Shown here piece by piece: positions 7,751 through 17,497 of a DNA stretch of 64,000 nucleotides. The stretch lies in contig JACAEQ010000012.1 in NCBI GenBank assembly GCA_013388755.1, positions 22,562 to 86,561 on the forward strand, given 5' to 3'. This DNA comes from Chloroflexota bacterium. GTDB taxonomy: Bacteria; Chloroflexota; Chloroflexia; Chloroflexales; Roseiflexaceae. The translations under genes were made by a program, and so were the position numbers. The notes below the pieces were generated by a model. The model had not been told where the DNA came from, did not search any database, and worked only from the letters and a program-made list of their open reading frames with translations. The first letter of the stretch is position 1; each line of letters starts with the position of its first letter.

Positions 7751-8458
7751 ATGGCATCCCCCCGCAAGAGTAGTGACACCACCCGCAGTGAGCCGGTAGT
7801 ATCGCGCACCTACCGTGCAGCGATTCGTATCGGCGAAGATTTCGTCACCCTCGAAGAGACGATCACACTGCCAATCGACGCGACGGACGATGAAGTTGCC
7901 CAGGCGGTGGATCTTGGCTGGCGTATCTACCGCGCTCAACGCGCAGCCATTGAAGAACAGGTCGCTGGCGTGCGCGAAACCCAACCCGCGCCGCAACCGC
8001 CGACAGTGCGCGACCCGGATGCGCCAGCAAGCGACAAGCAGCGGCATTACATCACCGTGCTACAGGATGATCTGGCCTGGTCGCATGAGCAACTGGCAGC
8101 GTACGCGCACGAACAGCAGGTCGACCTCGTCACCATGACCAAAGGGCAGGCCAGCGCATTCATCGACACTCTGAAGAAACTCGCCGAGGAACGAACAACG
8201 TACACGACCGCCAGCCGTTCCACGGGTCGCAGCGATGAAGGGGGTGCGCCGGTGCGGCCAGCCGATACAGGGCCGGCCAACGAGAAACAGTTGATCGCGC
8301 TTGAGCGGCTGGCGCAGCAACACGGATTCGACCTCGACGCAGAAGTGCGACGGCGTTTTGACGTCGCCTGCAACGAACTGACCGGCGCCCAGGCATCCGC
8401 ACTCCTCCGTGAGTGGCAACGCGCCACACGACGAGCCGTCGGCGAACCGGCGCTGTAG
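7751..8458 (+). CDS. Uncharacterised protein with two KQ...T..QAS modules, upstream of ssb
   Basis: 235 residues, soluble, not a family I can name. Residues 10-75 form an alpha/beta segment (TYRAAIRIGEDFVTLEETIT). Two similar helical modules follow: module 1 opens SDKQRHYITVL and closes TMTKGQASAFIDTLKKL; module 2 opens NEKQLIALERL and closes ELTGAQASALLREWQ. A linker rich in T, S and G joins them. The pattern KQ ... T..(Q/E)AS..I..L also occurs in small modules of phage and bacterial single-strand DNA or recombination proteins. With ssb as the next gene, a role near ssDNA is an inference. Start ATG 7751 is chosen for the AGGAGGT six bases upstream. Confidence 0.8.
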   Translation: MASPRKSSDTTRSEPVVSRTYRAAIRIGEDFVTLEETITLPIDATDDEVAQAVDLGWRIYRAQRAAIEEQVAGVRETQPAPQPPTVRDPDAPASDKQRHYITVLQDDLAWSHEQLAAYAHEQQVDLVTMTKGQASAFIDTLKKLAEERTTYTTASRSTGRSDEGGAPVRPADTGPANEKQLIALERLAQQHGFDLDAEVRRRFDVACNELTGAQASALLREWQRATRRAVGEPAL

Positions 8459-8695
8459 GAATATCACCGCTGTCAGTTCGCACAATACTACGAATGGCCG
8501 TATCTTTTTGCTCCTCTGTACGGTAGAGAAGGTGTGCAGAGGGAGTCACAGCCGGAAGCACAATGTACTCTTACAGCAGCCTATCTGAGCACTCGGTCCG
8601 GCCATCAGCAGGCGTCCCTTATGACCTGCGCGCAACCTGTTCAGGTGTTTAGCCGCCTCGGATAGGCATCGCAGTACCATCACAAGGAGACGATC

Positions 8696-9106
8696 ATGCG
8701 CCAGGTCAGAGGGACAGTCAACTCGGTCGAGCTGATTGGTTGGATCGGCGACGCGCCCGAACAGCGCGTCTTTTCGTCGGGAGCGAAGGTCTGCACGTTC
8801 AATGTCGCCACCAAGCACTGGGGCGCGCGCACCGACGCTGGCGACCGCACAGTCGAAACGGACTGGACGCCGGTTGAGGCGTGGGAGAAGCTGAGCGAAC
8901 AGTGCATGCGATCCCTGCACAAAGGTAGTCGTGTGCGCGTCGTCGGCAGCCTGCGCACCCAGAGCTGGGACGACAAAGAGAGCGGCCAGCGGCGCTACAA
9001 GACGTTTGTGCGCGCCGATGAAGTACTGTTCCTCGATAACCGCTCCGAGGGCAATGGGCAGGAGATGCCGGAGGCCACCGAGGAAACCGAGGAAGTGCCG
9101 TTCTAA
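8696..9106 (+). CDS. ssb: Single-stranded DNA-binding protein
   Basis: Binds ssDNA in replication, repair and recombination and recruits partners through its tail. The 136-residue protein has an OB fold at about residues 1-110 (VNSVELIGWIGDAPEQRV, TFNVATKHW, RVRVVGSLRTQSW, ADEVLFLD) and an acidic C terminus ending EEVPF, the standard partner-docking tip. The usual long Gly/Gln linker is nearly absent, so the tail is short (about 20 residues). AAGGAG stands eight bases before the ATG. The gap of 237 bases upstream (8459-8695) contains no gene; a TCGGATAGGCATC near 8656 resembles an R1 repeat end. Confidence 0.92.
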   Translation: MRQVRGTVNSVELIGWIGDAPEQRVFSSGAKVCTFNVATKHWGARTDAGDRTVETDWTPVEAWEKLSEQCMRSLHKGSRVRVVGSLRTQSWDDKESGQRRYKTFVRADEVLFLDNRSEGNGQEMPEATEETEEVPF

Positions 9107-9133
9107 CCTGATGACAACCGGTTCAAGAACGAA

Positions 9134-9160
9134 CAGGCCCCTACCAGTGGTAGGGGCCTG
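9134..9160. terminator. Strong hairpin between convergent ssb and the zinc-ribbon gene
   Basis: CAGGCCCCTACCA-G-TGGTAGGGGCCTG, a 13-bp perfect inverted repeat placed 27 bases after ssb and 30 bases after the opposing gene's stop. It is symmetric, so it can serve both transcripts. Confidence 0.8.
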
Positions 9161-9189
9161 TGTGCTAACAGATGTACGCTGCCTCGGGC

Positions 9190-9573
9190 TTACCAGCGGC
9201 TGCGCCCGCCGCCACTGCTGCGGCGCTGCTCCTGGAAGCAGTCCGAACAGTAAACGGGCTTATCACCACGCGGAACAAACGGCACCAGCGCCTCGCGGCC
9301 ACACGATGCGCAGGTTGTACTGTGCATCTGCCGCTCGCCGCCACCATAACCGCCGCGCCCGCCACCGTAGCTGTCGCGCCCGCCACCGTAGCTGTCACGA
9401 TCGCCGTAACTGCTGCGGCCACCGCCCGACGCTTTCCGCTGCTGCCGGCATGACGGGCAGCGGGTCGGTTCGTTGGTGAAACCCTTCTGTGCGTAAAACT
9501 CCTGTTCGCCGGCCGTAAAAATGAAATCCACGCCACAATCCCGACAGGTGAGTGTCTTGTCTGCGAAGCTCAT
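9190..9573 (-). CDS. Double zinc-ribbon protein with a Gly/Tyr/Arg-rich linker
   Basis: 127 residues. The N-terminal zinc ribbon has CRDCG and CPSCRQQRK, as in the probable zinc-ribbon family zf-trcl. A second four-cysteine set follows at the C terminus (CASCG ... CSDCF). Between them are four runs of (S/G)YGG(G/D)R type (residues about 53-80), an RGG-like low-complexity linker, and another GGGRSRW closes the chain. RGG-like tracts often bind RNA or promote condensation, so an RNA-related role is plausible but unproven. AAAGGAG precedes the ATG, and the leader is about 130 bases. Confidence 0.82.
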   Translation of the reverse strand: MSFADKTLTCRDCGVDFIFTAGEQEFYAQKGFTNEPTRCPSCRQQRKASGGGRSSYGDRDSYGGGRDSYGGGRGGYGGGERQMHSTTCASCGREALVPFVPRGDKPVYCSDCFQEQRRSSGGGRSRW

Positions 9574-9710
9574 CGCTCGCCAACTCCTTTGGTAACAACG
9601 ATGCCATGTCTTGGGGTTTGGGGGACAATGAGCTAGAGGACACGGTACCTGCGGACACCAGGACAGTGCAGAGGCAGCTCGTAATGACCAAACCTTGTAA
9701 AGACGTGCTT

Positions 9711-9719
9711 AGTATAGCA
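9711..9719 (-). promoter_or_regulatory. Extended -10 promoter of the zinc-ribbon gene
   Basis: On the minus strand: TGC-TATACT. No -35 match is visible. The start would give a leader of about 130 bases. Confidence 0.5.
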
Positions 9720-9769
9720 CATCTTGCTCCGTCGCGCTAGAGGGTTCGATAGTTATGCGACGTTGCTAC

Positions 9770-9798
9770 TTGACAATCCTGCGTAACTCGTATACTAT
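9770..9798 (+). promoter_or_regulatory. Promoter of the SAM riboswitch-metYX unit
   Basis: TTGACA at 9770-9775. The -10 is TATACT at 9791-9796 (15-bp spacer) or TACTAT at 9793-9798 (17-bp spacer). The riboswitch begins about 20 bases further on. Confidence 0.75.
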
Positions 9799-9821
9799 CT
9801 CAGCAACAAGTGAATAGCGCA

Positions 9822-10005
<184 letters not shown>

Positions 10006-10060
10006 GCGTGCGCTGCGGGAGCAGATGCCCCGGCCGTATCTCCCAAAGCTCACACACAAA

Positions 10061-10083
10061 GCCCTCATCGTACAGATGAGGGC
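10061..10083 (+). terminator. Riboswitch-controlled intrinsic terminator
   Basis: GCCCTCATC-GTACA-GATGAGGGC followed by GATTTCGTT. Bases 10064-10069 (CTCATC) can instead pair with GATGAG at 9998-10003 in the 3' strand of P1. That gives the expected choice between antiterminator without SAM and terminator with SAM. Confidence 0.85.
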
Positions 10084-10246
10084 GATTTCGTTGCCCTCAC
10101 GCTGCACGAGAGCATGGAACATGCGCAGAACGATGCGCCCTGGCCAACGTCAGGGATGTATCGTCGGCTTTGCTGTCGCCTGCACCATGCAACAGGTCAC
10201 CCCTTGTGATGGCGGGATACATGCTAGAGAGGAGTTCACGCTACCA

Positions 10247-11533
10247 ATGACAGCCGACGCGCGATTTACCGGTTTTGAGACTCTGGCGCTCCATGCAGGC
10301 CAGCAACCCGATCCCACAACTGGCGCACGGGCAGTACCGATCTACCAGACGACATCGTACCAGTTCAAAGACACGGGCCACGCCGCTCGCCTTTTTGGCT
10401 TGCAGGAGTTCGGCAATATCTATACACGTATCATGAACCCGACGACTGATGTCCTCGAGCAACGCATCGCCGCACTCGAAGGCGGCGTCGGCGCGCTCGC
10501 GCTCGCGTCGGGCCAGGCGGCAGAAACACTCGGTATCCTGAACGTTGCCGGCACCGGGGACAATATCGTTTCCTCCAGCGATCTCTACGGTGGCACCTAC
10601 AACCTGTTCCGCCATACGCTACCAAAACTCGGCATTACCACCCGTTTCGTTGATGCGCGCGACCACGAAGGCTTTCGCGCAGCCATTGACGATCGGACGA
10701 AGCTGGTGTTCCTCGAACTGGTCGGTAATCCGCGCCTCGATGTCGTTGATCTGCAAGCCATTGCAGCCATTGCTCACGAACGTGGCGTGGCGGTCATGGT
10801 TGACGCAACGACCGCCACACCCTACCTGTGCCGGCCATTCGCATGGGGCGCTGACATCATCGTGCATTCCGGTACCAAGTATCTCGGCGGGCATGGCACC
10901 AGTATCGCCGGTCTCCTGGTGGACAGCGGCACCTTCGACTGGACCAACGGGCGCTACCCGGAGTTTACCACGCCAGATCCTTCGTATCACGGCCTGGTCT
11001 ACAGCCAGGCGTTCGGCAACCTCGCCTATATCCTCAAGGCGCGTGTGCAGGGGCTGCGCGACATTGGCGCATGCCTCAGCCCGTTCAATTCCTTCCTCCT
11101 GCTGCAAGGCATCGAGACCCTCGGGCTACGCATGGAGCGTCATAGCCAGAATGCGCTGGCAGTTGCCACGTTCCTCAAGGAGCATGCGAAGGTCAACTGG
11201 GTACTCTACCCCGGCTTGCCCGATCATCCCAGTTACGCGCTGGCCCAGAAGTACATGCCGAAAGGCCAGAGCGGCATTGTCGGGTTTGGTATCAAGGGCG
11301 GGCGTTCAGCAGGCGCAGCGTTCATTGAGAACCTGCGACTTTTCTCGCACCTGGCGAACATTGGCGACGCCAGGAGCCTCGCGATTCACCCTGCCAGCAC
11401 AACCCACAGCCAGCTCACGCCCGATGAACAACGACTTACCGGCGTCACCGATGATTTCGTGCGTCTTTCAATCGGCATTGAGACCATTGACGACATCATT
11501 GCCGATCTCGACCAGGCGCTGGCACGGATCTGA
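10247..11533 (+). CDS. metY: O-acetylhomoserine sulfhydrylase (homocysteine synthase)
   Basis: PLP enzyme that makes homocysteine from O-acetylhomoserine and sulfide. It belongs to the Cys/Met metabolism family: [24 protein letters not shown] at the N terminus, SGQAAETL, the long [12 protein letters not shown] and the PLP-lysine region [14 protein letters not shown]. The C-terminal VRLSIGIE is complete. I take ATG 10247 (428 residues, normal length); the frame is open upstream but overlaps the riboswitch and its terminator. GAGGAG lies about 12 bases ahead. It is first in an operon with metX, 21 bases downstream, and is controlled by the SAM-I riboswitch. Confidence 0.95.
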   Translation: MTADARFTGFETLALHAGQQPDPTTGARAVPIYQTTSYQFKDTGHAARLFGLQEFGNIYTRIMNPTTDVLEQRIAALEGGVGALALASGQAAETLGILNVAGTGDNIVSSSDLYGGTYNLFRHTLPKLGITTRFVDARDHEGFRAAIDDRTKLVFLELVGNPRLDVVDLQAIAAIAHERGVAVMVDATTATPYLCRPFAWGADIIVHSGTKYLGGHGTSIAGLLVDSGTFDWTNGRYPEFTTPDPSYHGLVYSQAFGNLAYILKARVQGLRDIGACLSPFNSFLLLQGIETLGLRMERHSQNALAVATFLKEHAKVNWVLYPGLPDHPSYALAQKYMPKGQSGIVGFGIKGGRSAGAAFIENLRLFSHLANIGDARSLAIHPASTTHSQLTPDEQRLTGVTDDFVRLSIGIETIDDIIADLDQALARI

Positions 11534-11554
11534 ATGCTTGATTGAAGGCAGACC

Positions 11555-12706
11555 ATGACCGCACTTGCCACTGAACGTGTATCACCTGGCATCGGCCTGG
11601 TCCAGCGGCGTTATGCCACCTGGCTTGAGCCGCTTGCGCTCGATAGCGGCGCATCGCTTGCGCCGGTCACCCTGGCATACGAAACGTATGGCGAACTGAA
11701 TGCCGCGCGCGATAATGCCGTGCTCCTTCTGCACGCCCTTTCGGGCGATGCGCATGTCGCCGGACGGTACAGCCTGACTGATGCCAGACCCGGCTGGTGG
11801 GACGATATGGTCGGCCCGGGACGCCCATTTGATACGGACCGCTATTTCATTATCTGCGCAAATGTGATTGGCGGCTGTAAGGGCAGCACAGGGCCATCGA
11901 GCACGAACCCGGTAACCGGAAAGCCATACGGCTTGAGCTTTCCGGTCATTACGATTGGTGACATGGTGCGAGCACAGGTACGGCTCATTGACCGGCTAGA
12001 GATCAATCGCCTGCTGGCCGTGGTGGGGGGATCGATGGGCGGCTTTCAGGCGCTCGAGTGGGCCACGGCCTATCCCGAGCGGGTACATGGCGCCATATTG
12101 CTGGCGACCAGCGCCCGTTCGTCGGCACAGACCGTGGCATGGAACGCAATTGGCCGGCGCGCGATTATGTCTGACCCGCGCTGGCGTGGTGGCGATTATT
12201 ATGAGCACGAGCCGCCGGTCGACGGCCTGGCAACGGCGCGCATGATCGGCCATATTACCTACCTGAGCGAACCGGCGCTCGAGCGCAAGTTTGGCCGCGC
12301 ATTTCAGGCCGGCGGCGGCCCGGCCTTTACACTGGCCCAGGAGTTTGCGATCGAAAGCTACCTTGAGTATCAGGGTGCCAGCTTCAACGCGCGCTTTGAT
12401 GCCAACTCATATCTCTATATCACTAAAGCAATGGATTACTGGGATCTGCCGGCGCGCCATGGATCGCTGGAGACGGCCTTCGCCCGATCACAGGCGCGCT
12501 TTCTTGTCCTCTCCTACAGCAGTGACTGGTTGTACCCGACCTCAGAGTCGCGCCTGATTGCCAGTGCATTGCATCGTGTCGGGCGACCGGTCGCACACCT
12601 CGAAATCGCGTCAACCGCCGGGCACGATGCCTTCCTGGTTGATATCGAACAGCAATCACCAATCATTGAGGAGTTTCTGGCGCGCCTCGCGGAAGAGAAC
12701 GGGTAG
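11555..12706 (+). CDS. metX: Homoserine O-acetyltransferase
   Basis: Activates homoserine with acetyl-CoA and supplies the substrate of MetY. Alpha/beta hydrolase of 383 residues: nucleophile Ser160 in VGGSMGG, acid Asp in YSSDWLYP and His in AGHDAFL form the triad. The family blocks [14 protein letters not shown] and [18 protein letters not shown] are present. It follows metY by 21 bases and is transcribed with it. Together they give direct sulfhydrylation, so cystathionine is not needed for methionine synthesis. Confidence 0.95.
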   Translation: MTALATERVSPGIGLVQRRYATWLEPLALDSGASLAPVTLAYETYGELNAARDNAVLLLHALSGDAHVAGRYSLTDARPGWWDDMVGPGRPFDTDRYFIICANVIGGCKGSTGPSSTNPVTGKPYGLSFPVITIGDMVRAQVRLIDRLEINRLLAVVGGSMGGFQALEWATAYPERVHGAILLATSARSSAQTVAWNAIGRRAIMSDPRWRGGDYYEHEPPVDGLATARMIGHITYLSEPALERKFGRAFQAGGGPAFTLAQEFAIESYLEYQGASFNARFDANSYLYITKAMDYWDLPARHGSLETAFARSQARFLVLSYSSDWLYPTSESRLIASALHRVGRPVAHLEIASTAGHDAFLVDIEQQSPIIEEFLARLAEENG

Positions 12707-12846
12707 CGCCAGGCAGTACACGGTCGTCCCTGCCGGCGGTGCGTATCGCGGCGTTCTTGCCCTGGCGGCAGGGGACCCTGCCTCGGTAGATAATGCGCGA
12801 TAGACGGCGCGCGGCGCCAATGGCGGTCTCGAGGGCATCATCATGG

Positions 12847-12892
12847 TGCGGCTGGTTTCGGCGGCAGAGCCGTCGAGATCAGCCGCATTTTT
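12847..12892 (+). terminator. Intrinsic terminator of metYX
   Basis: TGCGGCTG pairs with CAGCCGCA (12880-12887), with an inner CGGC/GCCG stem, and TTTTT follows. It lies 140 bases after metX. The remaining part of the gap 12707-12846 holds no gene. Confidence 0.75.
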
Positions 12893-12975
12893 CGTCTGCG
12901 CCACAGATCCACACTGTGCACGAACACCATCCCCTGTCGATCTTCCGGGCCGCGTGAATGACCGGGTTGTGCTTT

Positions 12976-12984
12976 TGCTATAAT
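12976..12984 (+). promoter_or_regulatory. Extended -10 promoter of the ECF sigma/anti-sigma operon
   Basis: TGC-TATAAT, 77 bases before the sigma factor ATG. The perfect -10 suggests basal transcription by the main sigma factor. I see no matched autoregulated ECF-type promoter here. Confidence 0.6.
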
Positions 12985-13060
12985 GGACCCGCCATCCAAT
13001 TGTAGGTGTCATCCGTATGACTACACAGAAGATCATACAACAGCAGCGTGGAGCCGTCCG

Positions 13061-13678
13061 ATGAGCCGGCTCAGCTCTCCAGCTACAGGCCTGTCTACGG
13101 CGGAGGACGAAGCGCTGCTTGCACGTGTCGCACGAAGCGACAGCAACGCACTCGAGGTGCTGTATGAGCGCCACGCGCGTATCGTCTATGCTACGGCGCT
13201 GCGCATGCTCGGTAATGCCGAACTTGCGGAAGATATCGTACAGGAGACGTTCTGGCGCGTATGGCGTCGAAGCGGGTCATTCGCCGCAGGGCGCGGCCAG
13301 GTGGCAGGGTGGATCTTCGGCATTGCTCACAATCTGTGTATTGATGAACTACGGCGCCAGCGTTCGCGTCCTATGTATGCACACGGCGAGCAAGAACAGC
13401 AGGCCCTGATTGAGCAAACTGACGATCGTGGTGACGTCACCAGTACAGCTATTGAGCGTGAACGTCGCCGGGTGATTGTAGCCGCGCTTGCGCAGATCCC
13501 GCCCGAACAGCGCGAAGTTCTCGAACTGGCGTATTTTGGGGGATTCTCGCAGAGCGAGATCGCCCAGCGCCTGAATAGTCCGGTAGGAACAATAAAAACA
13601 CGCACCAGGCTTGCGTTACAGAAAATGCGAGACTTATTACACGCACAGCAAATGAGCGCCGAAGATCTGCACGACTGA
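13061..13678 (+). CDS. RNA polymerase sigma factor, ECF subfamily
   Basis: 205 residues with only sigma regions 2 and 4. Region 2 is ALEVLYERHARIVYATALRML...AEDIVQETFWRVW, followed by the GWIFGIAHNLCIDELRRQ segment that contacts the -10. Region 4 is IPPEQREVLELAYFGGFSQSEIAQRL...GTIKTRTRLALQKMR, a helix-turn-helix. The likeness is to SigK-type ECF factors, which pair with RskA-type anti-sigma proteins, and exactly such a gene follows 24 bases downstream. ATG 13061 is chosen for GGAG eight bases upstream and the normal length. The regulon cannot be read from here. Confidence 0.92.
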   Translation: MSRLSSPATGLSTAEDEALLARVARSDSNALEVLYERHARIVYATALRMLGNAELAEDIVQETFWRVWRRSGSFAAGRGQVAGWIFGIAHNLCIDELRRQRSRPMYAHGEQEQQALIEQTDDRGDVTSTAIERERRRVIVAALAQIPPEQREVLELAYFGGFSQSEIAQRLNSPVGTIKTRTRLALQKMRDLLHAQQMSAEDLHD

Positions 13679-13702
13679 CCCGGTTATCACCCGGTACTCA
13701 CC

Positions 13703-14641
13703 ATGTTGAATAACGATCATCCAATCGAGTCGATCCCCGCGTTTGTGCTGGGCGCGCTTGACGCTGATGAGGCGGCGCGCGTTGCTGCACATCTTGCGGC
13801 GTGTCCATCATGCCGTGCCGAAGCTGAGTCTTTTCGGACAGTCGTTGGCATGCTGCCATATGCGGCAGGCGCTGCCGAGCCACCAGCGCGCGTTAAGCGC
13901 CAGCTGTTTGCCCGTATCGCCGCCACAAGCGCCGAAAGCGCCGTACCGGCAGCACCAGAACGGCCCGTTACGCCGCCATCACACAGCGCAAAGCCAGTTC
14001 GCTGGGCTGTCCCCGTCATGGCGCTATCGCTCGCGCTTGCGCTGGGCTTTGGCGCGGCAACGTTCGAGGCTCGTGCGCAAGCGGATCGGCTGGCAATGGA
14101 GCTTGCCACCAGTCGCCAGACGCTTGGCCTGGTTGAGACACAACTTGCCGAGAGTCGTCAATCAGGCGCAGAGGTTGCAGCCCGCCTCATGGCAAGCCAG
14201 CAACAACTGGCGCACACGCAAGCACAGCTTGCCGAAAGCCAGCGTGAAGTGCTTGCATTGCAGGAGGCCGGGCAGCAAGGTGAGCAATTCGTCTCGTTTA
14301 TTGCCGCACCGCAGACGGTATCACGCACACTGGGGACCACCGGGCAAGCTCCAGACAAAGCCAGCGCGCGCGTATTCATGCAACCGGGCCATAATCGCCT
14401 GGTTGTGCTTATCCACGGGTTGCATACGGCTGAACCTGGTAAGGTGTACCGGCTGTGGCTGGCGCGAGATAATCAGGCAGTGGCCATCGGCACAATCACC
14501 GTTGATGAGGATGGAATCGCAGAACTTGCGGTTGATGCCCCTGAACCGATGGATACCTATGACCAGGTCATGATTACGCTGGATGCAATGGATATGACCA
14601 CACGCCCCAGCGATGAGGTAATCTTCGAAGCGAACCTGTAA
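13703..14641 (+). CDS. Membrane anti-sigma factor, zinc-finger plus RskA-like domain
   Basis: 312 residues. Residues 30-37 hold HLAACPSC, the H-x3-C-x2-C zinc anti-sigma motif that grips ECF sigma factors. One membrane helix lies at about residues 101-117 (VPVMALSLALALGFGAA). A coiled coil rich in A/Q/L repeats follows (about 125-195). The outer domain (about 200-312: ARVFMQPGHNRLVVLIHGL...YRLWLARD...VMITLDAMD) matches the RskA C-terminal fold. The topology fits release of the sigma factor by regulated proteolysis. It sits directly after its likely partner. Confidence 0.9.
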   Translation: MLNNDHPIESIPAFVLGALDADEAARVAAHLAACPSCRAEAESFRTVVGMLPYAAGAAEPPARVKRQLFARIAATSAESAVPAAPERPVTPPSHSAKPVRWAVPVMALSLALALGFGAATFEARAQADRLAMELATSRQTLGLVETQLAESRQSGAEVAARLMASQQQLAHTQAQLAESQREVLALQEAGQQGEQFVSFIAAPQTVSRTLGTTGQAPDKASARVFMQPGHNRLVVLIHGLHTAEPGKVYRLWLARDNQAVAIGTITVDEDGIAELAVDAPEPMDTYDQVMITLDAMDMTTRPSDEVIFEANL

Positions 14642-14653
14642 TTAACAGAGTTC

Positions 14654-14810
14654 AGTGCCTACCCGAATAACGGACTGGATGTCATTGCGAGCGAAGCGAA
14701 ACAATCTACCAGCGCGAGCGGAGAGTACTTCAGCTACACTACACTCGCTGCAGGCGGTCGCTTGCGCCCCTCGCAATGACGAAAGACGCATTGTTTTCTG
14801 GATAGGCACT
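14654..14810. repeat. R1 repeat, full copy
   Basis: Ends are AGTGCCTACCCG and the matching inverted CTGGATAGGCACT. The core is TCATTGCGAGCGAAGCG and its inverted partner CCCCTCGCAATGAC. It begins 13 bases after the anti-sigma stop codon and could fold into a long imperfect hairpin between the two genes. Confidence 0.75.
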
Positions 14811-14884
14811 TCTACCAGGCAGCAGTCGATTCTGCCGAAGGCAACAAGGACACATTGCGCTTCAGCATGGCGCTGCTACTCCGA

Positions 14885-15913
14885 TCAGCCCCGCCAGAAG
14901 CGCCGGATCAAACCTTGATCCGTGTTGAACACCGGATCCACGGTGCGTGCGAAGCAGTCGAGACGGTTGGCCCCCCACGACACGCACGCCGGTGACGAGG
15001 CGATGTTACCACCCAGATCCTCCCAGCCAATCCAGCGGCTGCCGTCCCAGTAACGATGGAGCATGTTGCCATTGTCGCCGCGGGCAAACACGCTGATCCG
15101 GTTCGGGCCCCACGAGGCTGCTGTCGGGGCAGAGGTAATGCCACCGCCCAGTTCTTCCCAGATGGCCCACTGCTTGCCGTCCCAGACGCGCCGATAGAGA
15201 CGATTGTCGCTGCCACGCACGAAGCAGTCGATCCGGTTGTCGCCTGCAGAGGTGCAGGCCGGCGCCGACGTCAGAATACCCTCATGGCTGATCCAGCCGA
15301 TCCAGCGCTGGCCGTTGTACCACGACTGGTACATCTTACTGTCGGTTCCACGTACGAAGACGCTCACCAGGCCAGGCCCCCACGACACGGCGGCCGGCGC
15401 TGATGTGGCGACGCCACCCAGGTTTTGCCATTCGCTCCAGCGCTCACCGTTCCACCACATATGCCAGACGGCACCACTCCCCTGGCGGATGGCGAAACAA
15501 CTCATACGGTTCGATCCCCAGGCTGCACACGCCGGCGCCGAGGCAAGACCCCCGCCAAGATTGCGCCAACCCGACCAGTTGCCGCCAGCAAATGTCTGCC
15601 AGAGCAAGTTGCCACCATCGCCGCGTACAAACACCTCCAGCCGATCGCGACTCCACGTCGTGACGCTAGGCGCCGATGTGGCAAGCACTGCGCCTGGAAC
15701 ACCTTCCCATGCACCCCAGCCAGTCTGCGCCAGCGGCGCCAGCGGCGCCGGATTTTCCACGCTCGCGACCATCATCTGCGCCGGCAACAACCCCATGTCC
15801 TCTGCCGACTGAACCGGCGTGGCTCCGGCACGCGCCGTTGTCAATGTTGCGACCATGAGCCAGACAACCACCAGCACCACGAAGCCGGCTGCCACTCGAT
15901 AGGATTGCTTCAT
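14885..15913 (-). CDS. Secreted PLL-like beta-propeller (lectin-type) protein
   Basis: 342 residues with a signal peptide (MKQSYRVAAGFVVLVVVWLM...ARAGA). From residue 65 on it is a chain of about six near-identical units of 45-48 residues: (L/I)xSAPAxxSWGxNRxxxFxRGxDxxLYxxxWDGxxWxxWExLGG. This is the pattern of the Photorhabdus lectin (PLL)/fucose-binding type seven-bladed propeller. Sugar binding is therefore possible, but specificity is unknown. Cysteines recur as single residues in alternate blades. Start ATG 15913 follows GGAGG and opens the signal peptide. It has its own -10-like TATAGT about 120 bases upstream. Confidence 0.85.
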   Translation of the reverse strand: MKQSYRVAAGFVVLVVVWLMVATLTTARAGATPVQSAEDMGLLPAQMMVASVENPAPLAPLAQTGWGAWEGVPGAVLATSAPSVTTWSRDRLEVFVRGDGGNLLWQTFAGGNWSGWRNLGGGLASAPACAAWGSNRMSCFAIRQGSGAVWHMWWNGERWSEWQNLGGVATSAPAAVSWGPGLVSVFVRGTDSKMYQSWYNGQRWIGWISHEGILTSAPACTSAGDNRIDCFVRGSDNRLYRRVWDGKQWAIWEELGGGITSAPTAASWGPNRISVFARGDNGNMLHRYWDGSRWIGWEDLGGNIASSPACVSWGANRLDCFARTVDPVFNTDQGLIRRFWRG

Positions 15914-16157
15914 TCCTGTACCCTCCAACTCACCCACGCAAGCCGCGCCATGACACGATGCCCCAGGAACCCGCCGGTCAGGTGACGATAACCAGAGGTC
16001 CATGTTGCGGTGGATCAACCTGGTGTCATCGTACTATACACGGGCGTTTGTTTCAAGGACGTTTCACGAACATACGAGGTTACGGCGCGTGAGCGGGAGA
16101 GTGTGCGCATCCGGGAAGCAATGGCGCGTCACGATGAACAACGAGCGATGATGAGCG

Positions 16158-17453
16158 TCAACCAGCCGGGAGGATAGCGCGAAACGCATCGGTAGCCGCA
16201 TCAATCGTCGTACGAATGATACCGTCATCATGCGCCAGCGAGAGGAAGGCCGCTTCGAACTGGGCCGGCGCAAGGTACACGCCACGTTCCAGCATGGCGT
16301 GGAAGAAACGGGCAAAACAGCGAGTGTCGGATGTTTTCGCCGACGCATAATCGTATACTGGCTCGCCCGTACAGAAGAAGCCCCACATACTGCCGGCATA
16401 TGTTGCGCGCAGTGGAACACTGGCAGCGGCGGCGGCTCGCTCGAAGCCGGTGCACAGGGTGGTGGCGGCGGCTTCCAGTCGCTCGAACACGCCTGGCGCA
16501 CTGATTGCCCGCAATGTGACGATCCCGGCCGCCATTGCCAGCGGATTGCCAGAGAGCGTACCTGCCTGATAGACCGGCCCTGCCGGCGCGATCAGTTCCA
16601 TCAGTTCGCGCCGGCCACCATACGCCGCTGCGGGCAATCCACCGCCTATGACTTTACCGAGACATGTCAGATCAGGACTGACGCCGTACCGTCCCTGGGC
16701 TCCGCCAGGCGCCACACGAAAGCCGGTCATCACCTCGTCGAAGATCAGCAACGCACCGTGCTCGTCGGCCAGGCGACGCAACCCTTCCAGAAAGCCGGAT
16801 TGCGGCAGCACGAGCCCCATGTTGCCGGCGACCGGCTCAACCATGATAGCCGCAACTTCGCCTGGATTGGCCTTGAGCAACGTCTCCACCGCATCGAGAT
16901 CGTTGTACGGCGCAGTCAGCGTGCCTGCGGCCGTTGCCGCAGTAACGCCCGGGCTGTCCGGCAGGCCAAGGGTTGCCACACCTGAGCCAGCCTGAACAAG
17001 AAAGCCATCAAAGTGCCCATGGTAGCATCCGGCAAACTTGATGACCTTATCACGCCGGGTCGCGGCACGCGCCAGGCGTAGCGCACTCATAGCCGCTTCC
17101 GTGCCTGACGAAACAAAACGCACCATTTCGACCGCCGGCATCGCCTGTACAATCAGGCGAGCCAGTTCATTCTCAAGTTCCGTCGGTGCACCAAATGACG
17201 TGCCGCGCGCTGCCTGCTCAGCAACCGCCGCTACAACATCCGGATGGGCATGACCAAGGATGAGTGGACCCCACGATAAGACGTAATCGATATAGCGATT
17301 GCCGTCCACATCGATGAGAAAGGCACCCTCACCGCGTGCAATGAAACGCGGTACGCCGCCCACGGCACGAAAGGCACGCACCGGACTATTGACGCCGCCA
17401 GGGATCAGCGACTGAGCCTCGGCGAATAATTCCTCGGAGCAGGTGGTTTTCAT
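16158..17453 (-). CDS. hemL: Glutamate-1-semialdehyde 2,1-aminomutase
   Basis: Converts glutamate-1-semialdehyde to 5-aminolevulinate, step 2 of the C5 pathway; PLP enzyme. Signatures: [18 protein letters not shown] at the N terminus, [25 protein letters not shown], and the PLP-lysine region [21 protein letters not shown] 17453 gives 431 residues, normal for the family; GGAGGGACC precedes it. It is last in the ten-gene heme operon, 44 bases after hemB. Downstream (15914-16157) I see no clear terminator. Confidence 0.96.
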   Translation of the reverse strand: MKTTCSEELFAEAQSLIPGGVNSPVRAFRAVGGVPRFIARGEGAFLIDVDGNRYIDYVLSWGPLILGHAHPDVVAAVAEQAARGTSFGAPTELENELARLIVQAMPAVEMVRFVSSGTEAAMSALRLARAATRRDKVIKFAGCYHGHFDGFLVQAGSGVATLGLPDSPGVTAATAAGTLTAPYNDLDAVETLLKANPGEVAAIMVEPVAGNMGLVLPQSGFLEGLRRLADEHGALLIFDEVMTGFRVAPGGAQGRYGVSPDLTCLGKVIGGGLPAAAYGGRRELMELIAPAGPVYQAGTLSGNPLAMAAGIVTLRAISAPGVFERLEAAATTLCTGFERAAAAASVPLRATYAGSMWGFFCTGEPVYDYASAKTSDTRCFARFFHAMLERGVYLAPAQFEAAFLSLAHDDGIIRTTIDAATDAFRAILPAG

Positions 17454-17497
17454 ACTGGTCCCTCCGGAAGCAGGCACGCGCAAGTCGATCGGCGATA

